Positions 40,650-50,464 are shown, counted from the stretch's first letter. The stretch: 64,000 nt of DNA from Ferrimonas kyonanensis DSM 18153 (GCF_000425405.1 NZ_AUDJ01000002.1:434001-498000), one strand, 5' to 3'. The notes: generated from the letters alone by a model not told the origin. Numbers and translations: made by a program.

Positions 40650-41399
40650 ATGGCAGGTCACAGTAAATGGGCCAACATCAAGCACCGCAAGGCGGCACAG
40701 GATGCCAAGCGCGGTAAGATTTTCACCAAACTGATTCGTGAGCTAACCGTGGCTTCCCGCGAGGGCGGCTCGGATCCGGCGTCGAATCCACGTCTGCGTG
40801 CCGCCATCGATAAGGCGCTGTCCAACAACATGACCCGGGATACCGTGGATCGGGCGGTGAAGCGCGGCGCCGGTGAGCTGGATGGCCAGGTGCTGGAAAC
40901 CATCATTTATGAAGGCTACGGACCCGGTGGAACCGCGGTGATGGTGGAAACCATGACCGACAACCGCAATCGCACCGTATCCGGTGTGCGCAGCGCCTTC
41001 ACTAAGTCTGGCGGCAACCTCGGTACCGACGGTTCGGTGTCTTACCTGTTCGAAAAGAAGGGGGTCATCTCCTACGGCGAGGGTGCCGATGAAGATCAAA
41101 TCATGGAGATTGCCCTTGAGGCGGGAGCCGATGACGTTGACACCAACGACGACGGCAGCATCGATGTGTACACCACCCCGGTGGAATTCGGGGCGGTAAA
41201 AGACGCTCTGGATGCGGCCGGGCTGGAATCGGTCAACGCCGAAGTGACCATGATTCCCTCAACCAAGGCGGAGTTGGATGCTGCCACGGCGCCCAAGTTC
41301 CTGCGCCTGATCGACGTATTGGAAGATCACGACGACGTCCAGGAGGTGTATCACAACGCCGACATCGCCGATGACATCATGGAGCAGCTCGGCGAATGA
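40650..41399 (+). CDS. yebC: YebC/PmpR family protein
   Basis: 249 residues from the ATG at 40650 after AGGAGAG. The family-defining start [20 protein letters not shown] is complete, as are [31 protein letters not shown] and [12 protein letters not shown]. YebC proteins bind DNA as regulators in some species and recent work links the family to relief of ribosome stalling. It leads into ruvC with a 4-base overlap. Confidence 0.96.
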   Translation: MAGHSKWANIKHRKAAQDAKRGKIFTKLIRELTVASREGGSDPASNPRLRAAIDKALSNNMTRDTVDRAVKRGAGELDGQVLETIIYEGYGPGGTAVMVETMTDNRNRTVSGVRSAFTKSGGNLGTDGSVSYLFEKKGVISYGEGADEDQIMEIALEAGADDVDTNDDGSIDVYTTPVEFGAVKDALDAAGLESVNAEVTMIPSTKAELDAATAPKFLRLIDVLEDHDDVQEVYHNADIADDIMEQLGE

Positions 41400-41917
41400 C
41401 CATCATCCTGGGCATCGATCCGGGCTCTCGAATTACCGGCTACGGGGTGATTCGCAAGGTGGGTCGCAGCCACACCTATCTGGGCAGCGGTTGCATTCGC
41501 ACCCCGGACGGTGAACTGCCGGCGCGTCTGAAGTGCATCTTCGACGGCGTCAGTGAGTTGGTGCGCCAGTTTCAGCCCGATGAGTTCGCCATCGAGCGGG
41601 TGTTTATGGCGCGCAACCCGGACTCGGCGCTGAAGCTGGGACAGGCGAGGGGAGTGGCCATTGTGGCTGCTACCAACCTGGGCCTGCCCATCAGCGAGTA
41701 CAGCCCTACCGAGATCAAAAAGGCGGTGGTGGGTACCGGTGGGGCGGAGAAATCCCAGGTCCAGCATATGGTGAAGAGCATTCTCAAGTTGCCAGCCACC
41801 CCGCAAGCCGATGCCGCCGATGCCCTGGCCATCGCCCTTTGCCACAGCCATACCCGAGAGAGTATGGTAGCCATGGCAGGAAAAGTTACGGCCCGAGTGC
41901 GCGGCCGGTTACGATAA
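41396..41917 (+). CDS. ruvC: Holliday junction endonuclease RuvC
   Basis: 173 residues. It cuts Holliday junctions symmetrically in the RuvABC resolvasome. Catalytic acidic residues are in [14 protein letters not shown] (Asp), [11 protein letters not shown] (Glu) and [15 protein letters not shown] (two Asp). Start overlaps the yebC stop (ATGA). The gene runs directly into ruvA with 11 bases between. Confidence 0.97.
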   Translation: MTIILGIDPGSRITGYGVIRKVGRSHTYLGSGCIRTPDGELPARLKCIFDGVSELVRQFQPDEFAIERVFMARNPDSALKLGQARGVAIVAATNLGLPISEYSPTEIKKAVVGTGGAEKSQVQHMVKSILKLPATPQADAADALAIALCHSHTRESMVAMAGKVTARVRGRLR

Positions 41918-41928
41918 AGAGACACGAT

Positions 41929-42552
41929 GTGATTGGACGACTAAGCGGAATTCTGATTGAAAAACAAGCACCGGAAGTGCTGATTGACTGCAATGGCGTT
42001 GGCTATGAAGTGCAGTTGCCCATGACCAGCTTCTACCAGTTACCGGATTTGGGACAGCCCTGTGTGCTGTCTATCCACTTTGTGGTGCGTGAAGACGCAC
42101 AGCTGCTGTACGGCTTTGCGTCCAAGCAGGAGCGGGCCCTGTTTCGTGAATTGATAAAGACCAACGGCATCGGCCCCAAGATGGCCCTGGCCATCCTTTC
42201 CGGCATGTCGGCGGAGCAGTTTGTGGCGGCAGTACAGCGGGAAGACATTACCGGTATCACCAAGGTTCCTGGGGTCGGCAAAAAAACCGCCGAACGACTG
42301 GTGGTGGAGATGCGCGACAGAATGAAGAATTTTGCGGCATCGCTGGCGACTCCCAACGCCGACAGCTTTGCCCTGGGCAACGCGGTGGAGGACACCTTCA
42401 TCACCGCACCGGATGCCACTGAAGACGCCATTGCCGCGCTGGAGGCCCTGGGCTACAAAGCCACGGTGGCGAAAAAGGCCGTGGATAAGGTCCATGCCCC
42501 GGGAGCCAGCTCCGAGCAACTGATTAAAGACGCCCTCAAGGCGATGATGTAG
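41929..42552 (+). CDS. ruvA: Holliday junction branch migration protein RuvA
   Basis: 207 residues from a GTG at 41929, the usual RuvA length; longer upstream frames lie in ruvC. It starts [28 protein letters not shown]. Helix-hairpin-helix units [14 protein letters not shown] and [17 protein letters not shown] bind the junction. Domain III at the end ([22 protein letters not shown]) contacts RuvB. No clear LexA box was seen upstream, so SOS control may act elsewhere or be absent. Confidence 0.96.
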   Translation: MIGRLSGILIEKQAPEVLIDCNGVGYEVQLPMTSFYQLPDLGQPCVLSIHFVVREDAQLLYGFASKQERALFRELIKTNGIGPKMALAILSGMSAEQFVAAVQREDITGITKVPGVGKKTAERLVVEMRDRMKNFAASLATPNADSFALGNAVEDTFITAPDATEDAIAALEALGYKATVAKKAVDKVHAPGASSEQLIKDALKAMM

Positions 42553-42562
42553 GAGCCCGTGG

Positions 42563-43570
42563 ATGATTGAAGCAGACAGGCTGATTGCCCCACAAGAGCA
42601 GGACACTCAGGAATCGGTCATCGATCGGGCCATGCGGCCGAAGAAACTCACCGATTACACCGGTCAGAAGGAGGTCTGCAGCCAGCTGGAGATCTTCATC
42701 GCCGCCGCCCGCCAGCGCGGAGAAGCGCTGGATCACACCCTGATTTTTGGCCCTCCGGGGCTGGGTAAGACGACTCTGGCCAATATTATTGCCAATGAGA
42801 TGGATGCCAGCATTAAGTCCACCTCGGGACCAGTGCTGGAGAAAGCCGGTGATCTGGCGGCGATGTTAACCAACCTGGAACCTAACGATGTCCTGTTCAT
42901 CGATGAGATCCACCGGCTCAGCCCGGCGGTGGAAGAGATCCTCTACTCCGCCATGGAAGATTATCAGCTGGACATCATGATCGGTGAAGGCCCGGCGGCC
43001 CGCTCGATTAAGTTGGACCTGCCGCCGTTTACGCTGATTGGCGCGACCACCCGCGCCGGGGCGCTGACGTCGCCGCTGCGGGCGCGTTTTGGCATTCCGC
43101 TGCGGCTGGAGTTCTACAATGTTGGCGACTTGACTTCCATTGTCAGCCGCAGCGCCCAGGTGCTGAACCTGGAGCTGGACCAGCCAGGGGCGGTGGAAGT
43201 GGCCAAGCGCAGTCGCGGCACGCCGCGGATTGCCAACCGGTTGCTGCGACGAGTACGGGATTTTGCCGAAGTGAAATACCAGGGCAACATCGACAAACAG
43301 GTGGCTGCCGAAGCCCTTGGCGTGCTCGACGTCGACAGTGAGGGCTTTGATTTTCTAGATCGCAAACTGCTGCTGACCATCGTCGAGAAATTTGCCGGCG
43401 GGCCGGTAGGGCTGGACAACCTGGCCGCCGCCATCGGTGAAGAGAAGGAAACCATCGAGGACGTCATCGAGCCGTTTCTGATTCAGCAGGGCTTCATTCA
43501 GCGCACCCACCGGGGGCGAATGGCCACCGATAAGACCTTCCTGCATTTCGGGTTGGGAAAAACGGATTGA
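42563..43570 (+). CDS. ruvB: Holliday junction ATPase RuvB
   Basis: A 335-residue AAA+ motor. Walker [12 protein letters not shown], Walker B with [16 protein letters not shown], sensor 1 [19 protein letters not shown], Arg finger region, and C-terminal winged helix ending [13 protein letters not shown]. It drives branch migration with RuvA. It starts ten bases after ruvA and is followed by a terminator. Confidence 0.98.
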   Translation: MIEADRLIAPQEQDTQESVIDRAMRPKKLTDYTGQKEVCSQLEIFIAAARQRGEALDHTLIFGPPGLGKTTLANIIANEMDASIKSTSGPVLEKAGDLAAMLTNLEPNDVLFIDEIHRLSPAVEEILYSAMEDYQLDIMIGEGPAARSIKLDLPPFTLIGATTRAGALTSPLRARFGIPLRLEFYNVGDLTSIVSRSAQVLNLELDQPGAVEVAKRSRGTPRIANRLLRRVRDFAEVKYQGNIDKQVAAEALGVLDVDSEGFDFLDRKLLLTIVEKFAGGPVGLDNLAAAIGEEKETIEDVIEPFLIQQGFIQRTHRGRMATDKTFLHFGLGKTD

Positions 43571-43594
43571 ACCGGTGAAATTTCATCGTCAATG

Positions 43595-43630
43595 AACGGT
43601 CTATATCATTAGGATATGGGCCGTTTTTTT
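43595..43630 (+). terminator. Terminator after ruvB
   Basis: A 13-bp stem with two G-U pairs (AACGG... 43595-43607 against ...CCGTT ending 43625), loop ATTAG, then a run of T residues. Closes the aspS/yebC-ruvCAB region. Confidence 0.9.
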
Positions 43631-43640
43631 AAGGATCTCT

Positions 43641-44174
43641 GTGGAAAAAGGCATTGGATGGATAAAGCAAGGCGTGCAACTGGTCGTAGTGTTGCTGTTG
43701 GCCTTGTGGTTAGGGGGTTGGATTCGAAGTCTGATGATGGAGCCGGTATCGGATCAACTGCCGTCGCTGACCCTGCCGCAAATCAGCCAGCAGCAAGGGC
43801 GGTGGCAGCCGAGTGGTGAATTTTCCAATCTCAGCGGTGGCGATCGCCGCTTGGTGTATCTGTTTGCGCCCTGGTGTGCCATCTGTAAGGTCACCTTTCC
43901 GCACCTCGCTCAGTGGCAGGGGCAGGGAAAAAACGTGGTGCCGGTGGCATTGTCCTATGCGGATCTTGATGAGGTTTCCGATTTTCTGACCCCGTTTGCC
44001 GATCAGGCACCTCAGCAGGTGTTGCTTGGCAGTGCCGAGTTGTCCCGCTATCTGGATGTGGTGGCCTTTCCTACCTACTTGATCGTCGACGACCAGGGTA
44101 CCGTGGTATCGAAACGGGTGGGCTATATGCCGGAGTGGTTGCTGTCGCTGTATCTTTGGGCTAACGGTGTGTAG
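43641..44174 (+). CDS. Membrane-anchored thioredoxin-like protein
   Basis: 177 residues from a GTG at 43641, with AAGGA six bases upstream. One N-terminal helix (about 10-32) anchors the protein, with the rest predicted periplasmic. The thioredoxin fold has the redox motif APWCAICK (CAIC) and the cis-Pro loop VVAFPTYLIVD. It resembles TlpA/ResA/DsbE-type or ScsD-like thiol-disulfide proteins. Partner protein unknown; it stands alone after the ruvB terminator. Confidence 0.84.
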   Translation: MEKGIGWIKQGVQLVVVLLLALWLGGWIRSLMMEPVSDQLPSLTLPQISQQQGRWQPSGEFSNLSGGDRRLVYLFAPWCAICKVTFPHLAQWQGQGKNVVPVALSYADLDEVSDFLTPFADQAPQQVLLGSAELSRYLDVVAFPTYLIVDDQGTVVSKRVGYMPEWLLSLYLWANGV

Positions 44175-44266
44175 GCACGGTGAGAATTGACTATGATTAA
44201 GTTAATTAATACAGGGGATTAACCATCCGAGACCGATGCCATTTCGGTCCGAGAAGGGGGGGCTGA

Positions 44267-45349
44267 ATGGATTGGAAAACCCTAAGCCATGGTGTTGGCC
44301 GTGCGCTGTCTCGCGGCAGACAATTGCTGCTGGCACAAAGTGGCGGTCCGGAACATTCGCCGTTCTGGCAGGTGCACTTTAACGGCTTGGTCAATAACAG
44401 CGCCCGTACTCGAGCGTTAAAACTGCTGCTGTTGGTCACCTTGCTGACATTTTACCCCCTGGGCATTAAGAATCTGCTGATTGGCGAGTGGCTATTGGCC
44501 TCAGGTTGCCTGTTGTTCGGGGTGGTGCTGTCGGCGGAGTTGTTGTCGGTGCTGAAGCGAAATCAAGGCCTGCTGGGTTATCCCATTCCAGCCATGTTGC
44601 TGGTGGCCTTGACCTTGTTGACTCTCTACACCCTGGGCCCTTTGGGTTCTTATTGGTTGTTTCCCATTGCCATGGGACTGGTGTTTTTCGCCCCGCCACG
44701 GGTGTCGCTGACCGCGAACCTGTGGATTATCGCCGGCAGCGCGGTAATTGGCTTTTCGCAAATGCCGCCATTGCTGGCGCTGAGGATGATGGTGGCATTG
44801 ATTATCTGCGTCTGTGTGGCCCATTTTGTCATGAACGCCGTGGTTCGATTGCACACCGAATTGTTGAGTTTGTCCACTCGAGATGCGCTGACCCAGGCCC
44901 TCAACCGAACCCAATTGGAGTCGTTTCTGTCCAGCAGCCTTGCGTATGAGCGACAGGCCACCATCGCCATGTTGGACATCGATAACTTTAAGGCCATTAA
45001 CGACCGCCATGGCCATGATGTTGGCGATCGGGTCATCACCGAGGTGGTAGCCTGCATCAACCGGCATACGCGTCAAGGCGACCTGGTGTTTCGCCTCGGC
45101 GGTGATGAGTTTTTGATTCTGTTTTCCCACACCGATGTGGCTCAGTCCGCCATGATCATCGATAAGCTTCGTCGAGCAATCGAGTCTGAACACTTCAATA
45201 GTGAGGTGTCTGTAACCATCAGCGCCGGTCTTCAGTCAAGTTTCGCCCATACCGAAGTGGCGCAGTGGCTTAAGGACGCCGACGTCGCGCTGTATCAGGC
45301 AAAGCGGCAAGGGCGCAACTGCGTGGTGACCAATGAGCAACCGGTTTGA
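44267..45349 (+). CDS. Membrane diguanylate cyclase (GGDEF)
   Basis: 360 residues. About six hydrophobic segments lie between residues 45 and 195 and form a membrane sensor region. The GGDEF domain covers about 200-355: DALTQALNRTQLE, MLDIDNFKAINDRHGHDVGD and the active site LGGDEF. The inhibitory site RQGD lies exactly five residues before GGDEF, so product inhibition by c-di-GMP is expected. It is convergent with a second diguanylate cyclase, only one base between stops. Confidence 0.92.
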   Translation: MDWKTLSHGVGRALSRGRQLLLAQSGGPEHSPFWQVHFNGLVNNSARTRALKLLLLVTLLTFYPLGIKNLLIGEWLLASGCLLFGVVLSAELLSVLKRNQGLLGYPIPAMLLVALTLLTLYTLGPLGSYWLFPIAMGLVFFAPPRVSLTANLWIIAGSAVIGFSQMPPLLALRMMVALIICVCVAHFVMNAVVRLHTELLSLSTRDALTQALNRTQLESFLSSSLAYERQATIAMLDIDNFKAINDRHGHDVGDRVITEVVACINRHTRQGDLVFRLGGDEFLILFSHTDVAQSAMIIDKLRRAIESEHFNSEVSVTISAGLQSSFAHTEVAQWLKDADVALYQAKRQGRNCVVTNEQPV

Positions 45350-45350
45350 T

Positions 45351-46307
45351 TTACAGCGGCGTCAGCGCTGACGTCTCTGTACAGACCTGGTTTCGTCCCT
45401 GCTGTTTCGCGCGATAAAGCGCCTCATCGGCCCGTTCCGTTAGGCTGGTCGGGGTATCGTTGGCCTTAAATTCTGAGACTCCCAGACTGAGCGTACGCCG
45501 GCCAATACCGTGAAAGGAAAACAGCTCGACCTGATGGCGAATGCGCTCTGCCAGTTGGCTGGCTTGCTGCAAATGGGTTTGCGGGCAGATAAGCAAAAAC
45601 TCCTCGCCTCCCCACCGGCCCAGGCAGTCATTGACGCGACAGTGTGATTCTAGCAGTCTGGCAAATTGCTTTAGGACGGCGTCTCCGACCTGGTGACCGT
45701 GGTTGTCGTTGACCTCTTTAAAGTGGTCAATGTCGGCGATGATGATACTCAGCGGATGCTGATACCGCTGGCAGCGCTGCAGCTCCAGGGCAAAGACCTT
45801 GTCGAGTTGTTGCCGATTACAGAGTTGAGTCAATGGGTCGATATGTGCTTGATGTTCCAGAGTCTTACGAAGGTTCCAAGTCTCGGTGACAGTGGTGGAA
45901 ATTCCAAGAATCCCTTCAACGTCTCCTTTTCGGTTGAGCAAAGGGTGCTTGGTATCCAGATACACCGTGGTGTTGCCATTTTCCTTTGAAACCACCTCTT
46001 CATGGGTTAATGGCGACCGGTTTAAAATTTTAAGGTCAAGGGTTTCGATTCGTTTTGCGGTTTCTGGGGAGAAGAAGTCCTGATCTTTGAAGCCGGCCAA
46101 TTGGCATTTGGTAATGTCAAACAGGGTCAAAGTCGGTTTATTGGCGTAGGTATAGCGTCGGTGGCGATCTTTAACGTAGATGAAGGCTTCGACGTGATCG
46201 AGGATATAGCCAAACCGTTGGCTTTGTTTTATCGCTTGTCGATATCGAATCTGTTGTATGCCGAGAACCACCAACAGCACCAGAATCGTAAACAAGGACC
46301 AATTCAT
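45351..46307 (-). CDS. PAS-GGDEF diguanylate cyclase
   Basis: 318 residues. One N-terminal membrane helix (about 4-22) is followed by a PAS domain (about 30-145; YILDHVEAFIYVKDRHRRYTYAN, GDVEGILGISTTVTE), then GGDEF (DPLTQLCNRQQLD, IADIDHFKEVNDNHGHQVGD, WGGEEF). The I-site RVND lies five residues before GGEEF. It should make c-di-GMP in response to a cytosolic PAS ligand. Convergent with the cyclase gene at 44267. Confidence 0.92.
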   Translation of the reverse strand: MNWSLFTILVLLVVLGIQQIRYRQAIKQSQRFGYILDHVEAFIYVKDRHRRYTYANKPTLTLFDITKCQLAGFKDQDFFSPETAKRIETLDLKILNRSPLTHEEVVSKENGNTTVYLDTKHPLLNRKGDVEGILGISTTVTETWNLRKTLEHQAHIDPLTQLCNRQQLDKVFALELQRCQRYQHPLSIIIADIDHFKEVNDNHGHQVGDAVLKQFARLLESHCRVNDCLGRWGGEEFLLICPQTHLQQASQLAERIRHQVELFSFHGIGRRTLSLGVSEFKANDTPTSLTERADEALYRAKQQGRNQVCTETSALTPL

Positions 46308-46446
46308 ACCGGGGATCTCTTTGAGAACACTGAATTCTATAGTATCCGGCAGGGGATTTTAATCCACTCTGGTGCGATTTGATTGCTCTGGGGTGGCCGA
46401 CAAAGAGACTGGACTTTGACGGCAACCTGCTGGTCAGTTCAGCCGT

Positions 46447-46605
46447 TTAGAATACGCAGTGCTTGGCGTAATCTTTAGCCTCGGTGGCGGTCCAGTCACC
46501 GCTGGGTTTCTCTTTCATCGCTTTGCACCAGGCTTCGCTGCCCACTTCCGGGCTGCAACCGCCCAGCATCAGTAGCATGGTTAAGGTGATCAGGGTAGTT
46601 TTCAT
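46447..46605 (-). CDS. DUF3012 small lipoprotein
   Basis: 52 residues from the ATG at 46605, preceded by AAGGAGA. The signal ends MLLMLGGC (lipobox, Cys17). The mature 36 residues, SPEVGSEAWCKAMKEKPSGD and WTATEAKDYAKHCVF, match the DUF3012 family with two conserved Cys that may form a disulfide. Membrane-anchored; function unknown. A longer frame starting upstream has no signal and is not favoured. Confidence 0.82.
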   Translation of the reverse strand: MKTTLITLTMLLMLGGCSPEVGSEAWCKAMKEKPSGDWTATEAKDYAKHCVF

Positions 46606-46683
46606 CGTATCTCCTTGAGTTCTGATTTTATCCCGGTAAGGGTACCTGAGGATGGCGCCAAGCGCAGGTCGTTTTGGCATCCG

Positions 46684-47094
46684 CTATTGGGCGCCGCGAT
46701 TCCGGCCAAAGCGGGGGCCGTCGTCGTCGATGTGCAGCCAGTGCGGTTGGTCATCGGTGTAGATGTGATAGCTGGGCGTGACCCGATTCACGTCGTCCAG
46801 CGAGCCTACCGACAGGGTCAGGAAGTTCGGGTGGCGATCATCCCGAAAGCTCAGGCTGGTGCCGCATTGAGGGCAAAACCCTCGCAATACGTGTTGCGAT
46901 GACGCGAATTCGGTGGGGACTGGCCCCAGCCAGTGCACCTGATCCCGTTTAAAGTCCATCCAGGCCACCGCCACTGCGCCCACGGCTTTGCGGCACTGGC
47001 CGCAGTGGCAATATTCCGAGGCAAAGGGGGCGGCCGAGGTACGGTAGCGAATGGCGCCACACTGGCAACCACCTTCAAGGGGGGAGAGAGACAT
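46684..47094 (-). CDS. GFA family (CENP-V/GFA) zinc protein
   Basis: 136 residues from the ATG at 47094 (GGAG eight bases upstream); a GTG three codons earlier is an alternative. Zinc ligands are GGCQCGAIRY, CHCGQCRK and GFCPQCGTSLSF, the pattern of the glutathione-dependent formaldehyde-activating enzyme family. Members bind glutathione adducts or have unknown roles. No operon partner is clear. Confidence 0.87.
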   Translation of the reverse strand: MSLSPLEGGCQCGAIRYRTSAAPFASEYCHCGQCRKAVGAVAVAWMDFKRDQVHWLGPVPTEFASSQHVLRGFCPQCGTSLSFRDDRHPNFLTLSVGSLDDVNRVTPSYHIYTDDQPHWLHIDDDGPRFGRNRGAQ

Positions 47095-47171
47095 CTTCAG
47101 CACTCCATGCAGGGGGGGAGTGGTCAGTATACGGACTTAGGGGAATAAGGAAAATTGCGGGGCTAGGGGTG

Positions 47172-47219
47172 GAAAAAGTCACTGCTGCCACCAGGCAGTG
47201 GAACGGTGGCAGCAATGAC
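47172..47219 (-). terminator. Terminator of the META-domain lipoprotein gene
   Basis: A 15-bp stem with one mismatch (47179-47193 and 47205-47219) containing TGCTGCCACC/GGTGGCAGCA, followed on the minus strand by CTTTTT (47172-47178). Confidence 0.82.
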
Positions 47220-47227
47220 GAAACGAA

Positions 47228-47968
47228 TTATTGGGCGCGAAAACTCATCAGCACCTTGCCGTCGCTGTCCATCAACAGCAGGCTGTTGCCCACCACCTTA
47301 GTGGCGGCGGCCTGATCCAGGGTGCTCAGGTAGTGCTGTTCCAACTCCATGCCAGTGGGGCATGCCATCTGAGTGACGGCAAACGGACCGGCTTGAATGC
47401 CGTCTGGCTTGATATCGAAACGGCCCTGATAGCGATTACAGCCGGCAAAGCCGGAGGCGATGCCGTCGTCGCTGAGCATCAGGCTTACCGCCTTGTCCCC
47501 CATACCGAGTTCCGCCTGGCGGCCGTCGATGTCGGTCAGTTGCCATTGAGTCTTTGTCAGGGCCGTGGTGGCTGAGGCGGCCACCTTATTCACCAGTACG
47601 CTCAGAGGTTGGTCACCGAAGGCCGCGACGGACTCGGTGTTGATGAACATCAACTGGCCATCCGCCGACTCGATGCGGGCACTGATGGTGTAGCGCATTC
47701 CCGCCTTGATGGCTTTGGCCGGGTAGCTCAGTGAAAAGGCATAAGGGGGGCCGCCTTGGGCTTTAAACTCGGTACTGGCCAGGGTCTCGGCGGCCACGTC
47801 CATCTTGGAGGTGTCCTGCAGGGCTACTTTGACGACGGAGTCCTGAGGGATGGCAATGCGTTCCCGGTAGAACACCTCACCGTCAAGGGTTTGCGTATCC
47901 GGTGTGGTGCTACAGCCGGAGAGGGTGGCGGCCAGCGCGGCGGCGCCGACGAGCAGTGTGTTTCGCAT
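47228..47968 (-). CDS. YbaY/META-domain lipoprotein
   Basis: 246 residues from the ATG at 47968 after AAGGAA. Lipobox ATLSGC with Cys18. Residues about 28-135 look like a YbaY-type beta domain (LDGEVFYRERIAIPQDSVVKVALQD, FSLSYPAKAIKAGMRYTISARI). Residues about 145-246 are a META/HslJ domain (WQLTDIDGRQAE, GFAGCNRYQGRF, MACPTGMELEQHYLSTL). Such proteins sit in the cell envelope and are tied to stress or heat/novobiocin tolerance in other species. A shorter product than the longest frame is expected because the signal begins at 47968. Confidence 0.87.
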   Translation of the reverse strand: MRNTLLVGAAALAATLSGCSTTPDTQTLDGEVFYRERIAIPQDSVVKVALQDTSKMDVAAETLASTEFKAQGGPPYAFSLSYPAKAIKAGMRYTISARIESADGQLMFINTESVAAFGDQPLSVLVNKVAASATTALTKTQWQLTDIDGRQAELGMGDKAVSLMLSDDGIASGFAGCNRYQGRFDIKPDGIQAGPFAVTQMACPTGMELEQHYLSTLDQAAATKVVGNSLLLMDSDGKVLMSFRAQ

Positions 47969-48044
47969 AGGGAGTTCCTTGCAAGGAATCAGATGGTTAA
48001 CAGGATAGACCGGCAACCACTTAACTGCACCTGAATGAGTCATT

Positions 48045-48623
48045 TCAGCAATGGGTTAAAAACGTAACAATTTGCTTCACCGCCAGTTTCAGGGCCTGGT
48101 GCTGGCCGGCTCGTAGCAGTACTCGAATCCCTTGCATCTGCAGCAGCAGCCAGGCCGACAGCTCCTTGACGTTGTGGGAGGCGGCAATCTGTCGCCGCTG
48201 CTGCGCCTGGCCGAGGCAATGTTCAAACCCCTCCCTCAAGGTGGCAAACAACTGATCGGCCAGGGCTTTGACATGAGGATCCTGATGCCGGCGCTCCAGC
48301 AGGGCAGCCTGAACATAGCAGCCCAGGCTGGCTTTATCGGGATCCGCCGCCATTGCGGAGATGAACTCGACCAGCGTGGTCAGGTCCGCATTGGCGTCAA
48401 ACAGGGGCTTCAGTCGTGGCAGCGAATGCTCGTTCAGGTAGTGCTGCAGTGACAGATGATAGAGCTGCTGTTTATCGCCAAAGCTGTTGTACAGGCTGAA
48501 TCGGTTGATCTGCAACTGTGACACCAGGTCTGCCACCGAGGTGGCTTCATAGCCCTGTTTCCAGAACAGCTGCATCGCTTGTTCCAGCACCTGGTGGCGT
48601 TCAAATTGACACTGTCTGGCCAC
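48045..48623 (-). CDS. TetR-family repressor
   Basis: 192 residues from a GTG at 48623, with GGAGG four bases upstream. HTH region: VLEQAMQLFWKQGYEATSVADLVSQLQINRFSLYNSFGDKQQLYHLSLQ, the standard TetR layout. A helical ligand domain follows. It is divergent from two glutathione S-transferase genes; palindromes in the 87-base gap are probable operators. It likely represses the GST pair until a reactive compound binds. The ligand is unknown. Confidence 0.9.
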   Translation of the reverse strand: MARQCQFERHQVLEQAMQLFWKQGYEATSVADLVSQLQINRFSLYNSFGDKQQLYHLSLQHYLNEHSLPRLKPLFDANADLTTLVEFISAMAADPDKASLGCYVQAALLERRHQDPHVKALADQLFATLREGFEHCLGQAQQRRQIAASHNVKELSAWLLLQMQGIRVLLRAGQHQALKLAVKQIVTFLTHC

Positions 48624-48670
48624 GGGACCTCCGTATGAGTTAATTCTTGACCGCTCGTTCTGTTATGGGT

Positions 48671-48693
48671 AGATTCTAATCTAAACGATCGTT
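48671..48693. promoter_or_regulatory. Probable TetR operator
   Basis: Two adjacent palindromes lie between the divergent starts: AGATTCTAATCT (48671-48682) and AACGATCGTT (48684-48693). A related half-site CGCTCGTTCTG occurs at 48652-48662. Assigned by position and symmetry only. Confidence 0.5.
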
Positions 48694-48710
48694 CTGTAAA
48701 AGGATTCACA

Positions 48711-49322
48711 ATGAAACTCTATGAAGCCTCGATGACCCCAAGTGCTCAGCGGGTCAGCATGTTTTTGGCAGAGATGAACCTGGAGGTCGAGCGGGTGCAG
48801 GTGGATGTTCGCGGCGGCGAGAATCTGTCCGAAGAGTTCCTGGCGCTGAGCCCCAATGGCCGAATACCGGTACTGCAGCTGGATGACGGCACCTCTTTGT
48901 GCGAGAGCATTGCCATCTGCCGTTACTTCGATGCCCTTCATCCCGGAGATCACTCCCTGTTTGGCACCACGGCCCTGGAAAAAGGCCAGGTGGAGATGTG
49001 GTTGCGCATGGTGGAGTTGCAGGGATTGATGGTGGGGTTTCAGGCATTTCGAAATCTGACCGGCGTGTACCAGGATCGGGAGCGCTGCGTCAAAGCCTGG
49101 GGTGAGGAGAGTCGGTTGAGGGTAGAGGAGTTTCTGCCGACCCTGGAGCAGCGGCTGGGCGAGTCGTTGCACCTGGCGGGCCCTGGATTTAGCGTGGCCG
49201 ACATCAGTGGCTTTGTGTTCATACGATTCATTGCCAACCTGGGCATTACCCTGGACGATCAGTGGCCCAATATTCAGCGATGGTACCAGCGTGTTGGCAG
49301 TCGCCCGGCGTTTAATCAATAA
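48711..49322 (+). CDS. Glutathione S-transferase family protein
   Basis: 203 residues. The N-terminal thioredoxin-like domain has [19 protein letters not shown], the cis-Pro region [12 protein letters not shown] and the glutathione gamma-Glu contact [15 protein letters not shown]-terminal helical domain follows with [13 protein letters not shown] (the N-capping box). It conjugates glutathione to electrophiles or has peroxidase activity. It is followed ten bases later by a second GST gene. Confidence 0.92.
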   Translation: MKLYEASMTPSAQRVSMFLAEMNLEVERVQVDVRGGENLSEEFLALSPNGRIPVLQLDDGTSLCESIAICRYFDALHPGDHSLFGTTALEKGQVEMWLRMVELQGLMVGFQAFRNLTGVYQDRERCVKAWGEESRLRVEEFLPTLEQRLGESLHLAGPGFSVADISGFVFIRFIANLGITLDDQWPNIQRWYQRVGSRPAFNQ

Positions 49323-49332
49323 GGAGCGTTCG

Positions 49333-49998
49333 ATGATTGATCTTTATACTGCCGCCACCCCAAATGGCCATAAGATTTCCATTGCCCTTGAGGAGATGGG
49401 GTTGGCGTATCGGGTCCATGCTCTGGACCTCAGTGCCTTGGAGCAGAAGCAGCCTGAATTCCTTGCCATCAACCCCAATGGCCGTATTCCTGCCATTGTC
49501 GATCACAGTAATGATGATTTCGCGGTGTTTGAATCCGGTGCCATCCTGCTGTATCTGGCAGAAAAGAGTGGCCTATTCTTACCCAGTGATGCCAAGCAGC
49601 GGTCGGTGGTGATGCAATGGCTGATGTTCCAGATGGGCGGAGTGGGGCCGATGATGGGGCAGGCCAACGTGTTTTATCGCTATTTCCCGCAAACCCTTCC
49701 TGCGGCCATCGAGCGATATCAAAAAGAGGGGCGTCGCCTGTTTGAGGTGATGGACACGCAATTGGCCAAGACGCCTTACCTGGCGGGGGAATACAGCATT
49801 GCCGATATTGCCACCTGGCCCTGGGTGCGGACTCATGAATGGAGCGGCATTGAGATAGACGGTCTGGTGCATCTGCAGCGTTGGATGGCGGAATTGGCGG
49901 CTCGGCCCGCTTATCAGAAAGGCATCATGATACCGCCACCGTCGCAGATGACCGACGAAGAAAAAGCAGAGGCGATCGCCAAAATGGTGACTCAGTAA
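49333..49998 (+). CDS. yfcG: GST-family disulfide-bond oxidoreductase, YfcG-like
   Basis: 221 residues from the ATG at 49333 after AAGGAG; the longer frame is inside the preceding GST gene. It starts [23 protein letters not shown] and continues [45 protein letters not shown] and [12 protein letters not shown], close to E. coli YfcG/YghU. Those enzymes reduce disulfides with two bound glutathiones. Probably co-transcribed with the first GST under TetR control. Confidence 0.88.
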   Translation: MIDLYTAATPNGHKISIALEEMGLAYRVHALDLSALEQKQPEFLAINPNGRIPAIVDHSNDDFAVFESGAILLYLAEKSGLFLPSDAKQRSVVMQWLMFQMGGVGPMMGQANVFYRYFPQTLPAAIERYQKEGRRLFEVMDTQLAKTPYLAGEYSIADIATWPWVRTHEWSGIEIDGLVHLQRWMAELAARPAYQKGIMIPPPSQMTDEEKAEAIAKMVTQ

Positions 49999-50059
49999 CA
50001 CCGATCCAGCTCCAAGCGGCGTTCGTACTGATTAAGGTTATTGCCATCAGGAGCCGCTT

Positions 50060-50464
50060 ATGTCCCGCCATGCTCTCTGGCTCGGTATCGCCGGGCTGAT
50101 TCCTTTCGTTACATTGCCACTGTTGCTGATGGCCGGGGTGATCGACTCCGTTCAGGCTCAGATTGGCTTTGTGCAATACAGTGCCATCATTCTGTCCTTT
50201 CTCGGTGGCATTCATTGGTACCAGGGGCTGTTAGCCGGCTCCGGTAATTGGCAGATCCATTTTTCCATGTGGCCGAGTATTGTCGGCTGGTTGGCATTGG
50301 TGCTGGCGCCGATTCCGGTGGCATTAGGGGTTTTGGCACTGGCGTTTGCAGTGATGATGGCCGCCGACCGCTGGATTGGCAGGCAGCCACCGGGGTATCG
50401 AACCCTGCGGCTCAGTCTGACTTCGGTGGCCGTTGTCAGCCATGGGGGCATGCTGGTGCTGTAA
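50060..50464 (+). CDS. DUF3429 membrane protein
   Basis: A 134-residue, four- to five-helix integral membrane protein from the ATG at 50060 after AGGAG. ALWLGIAGLIPFVTLPLL, QYSAIILSFLGGIHWYQGL and PSIVGWLALVLAP match DUF3429, an uncharacterised inner-membrane family of proteobacteria. No catalytic motif is evident. It stands alone between the GST genes and the DUF1415 gene. Confidence 0.82.
   Translation: MSRHALWLGIAGLIPFVTLPLLLMAGVIDSVQAQIGFVQYSAIILSFLGGIHWYQGLLAGSGNWQIHFSMWPSIVGWLALVLAPIPVALGVLALAFAVMMAADRWIGRQPPGYRTLRLSLTSVAVVSHGGMLVL

Noticed and set aside
41800-41935. LexA-type box before ruvA
   Set aside because: No CTG-N10-CAG palindrome was found in this stretch.
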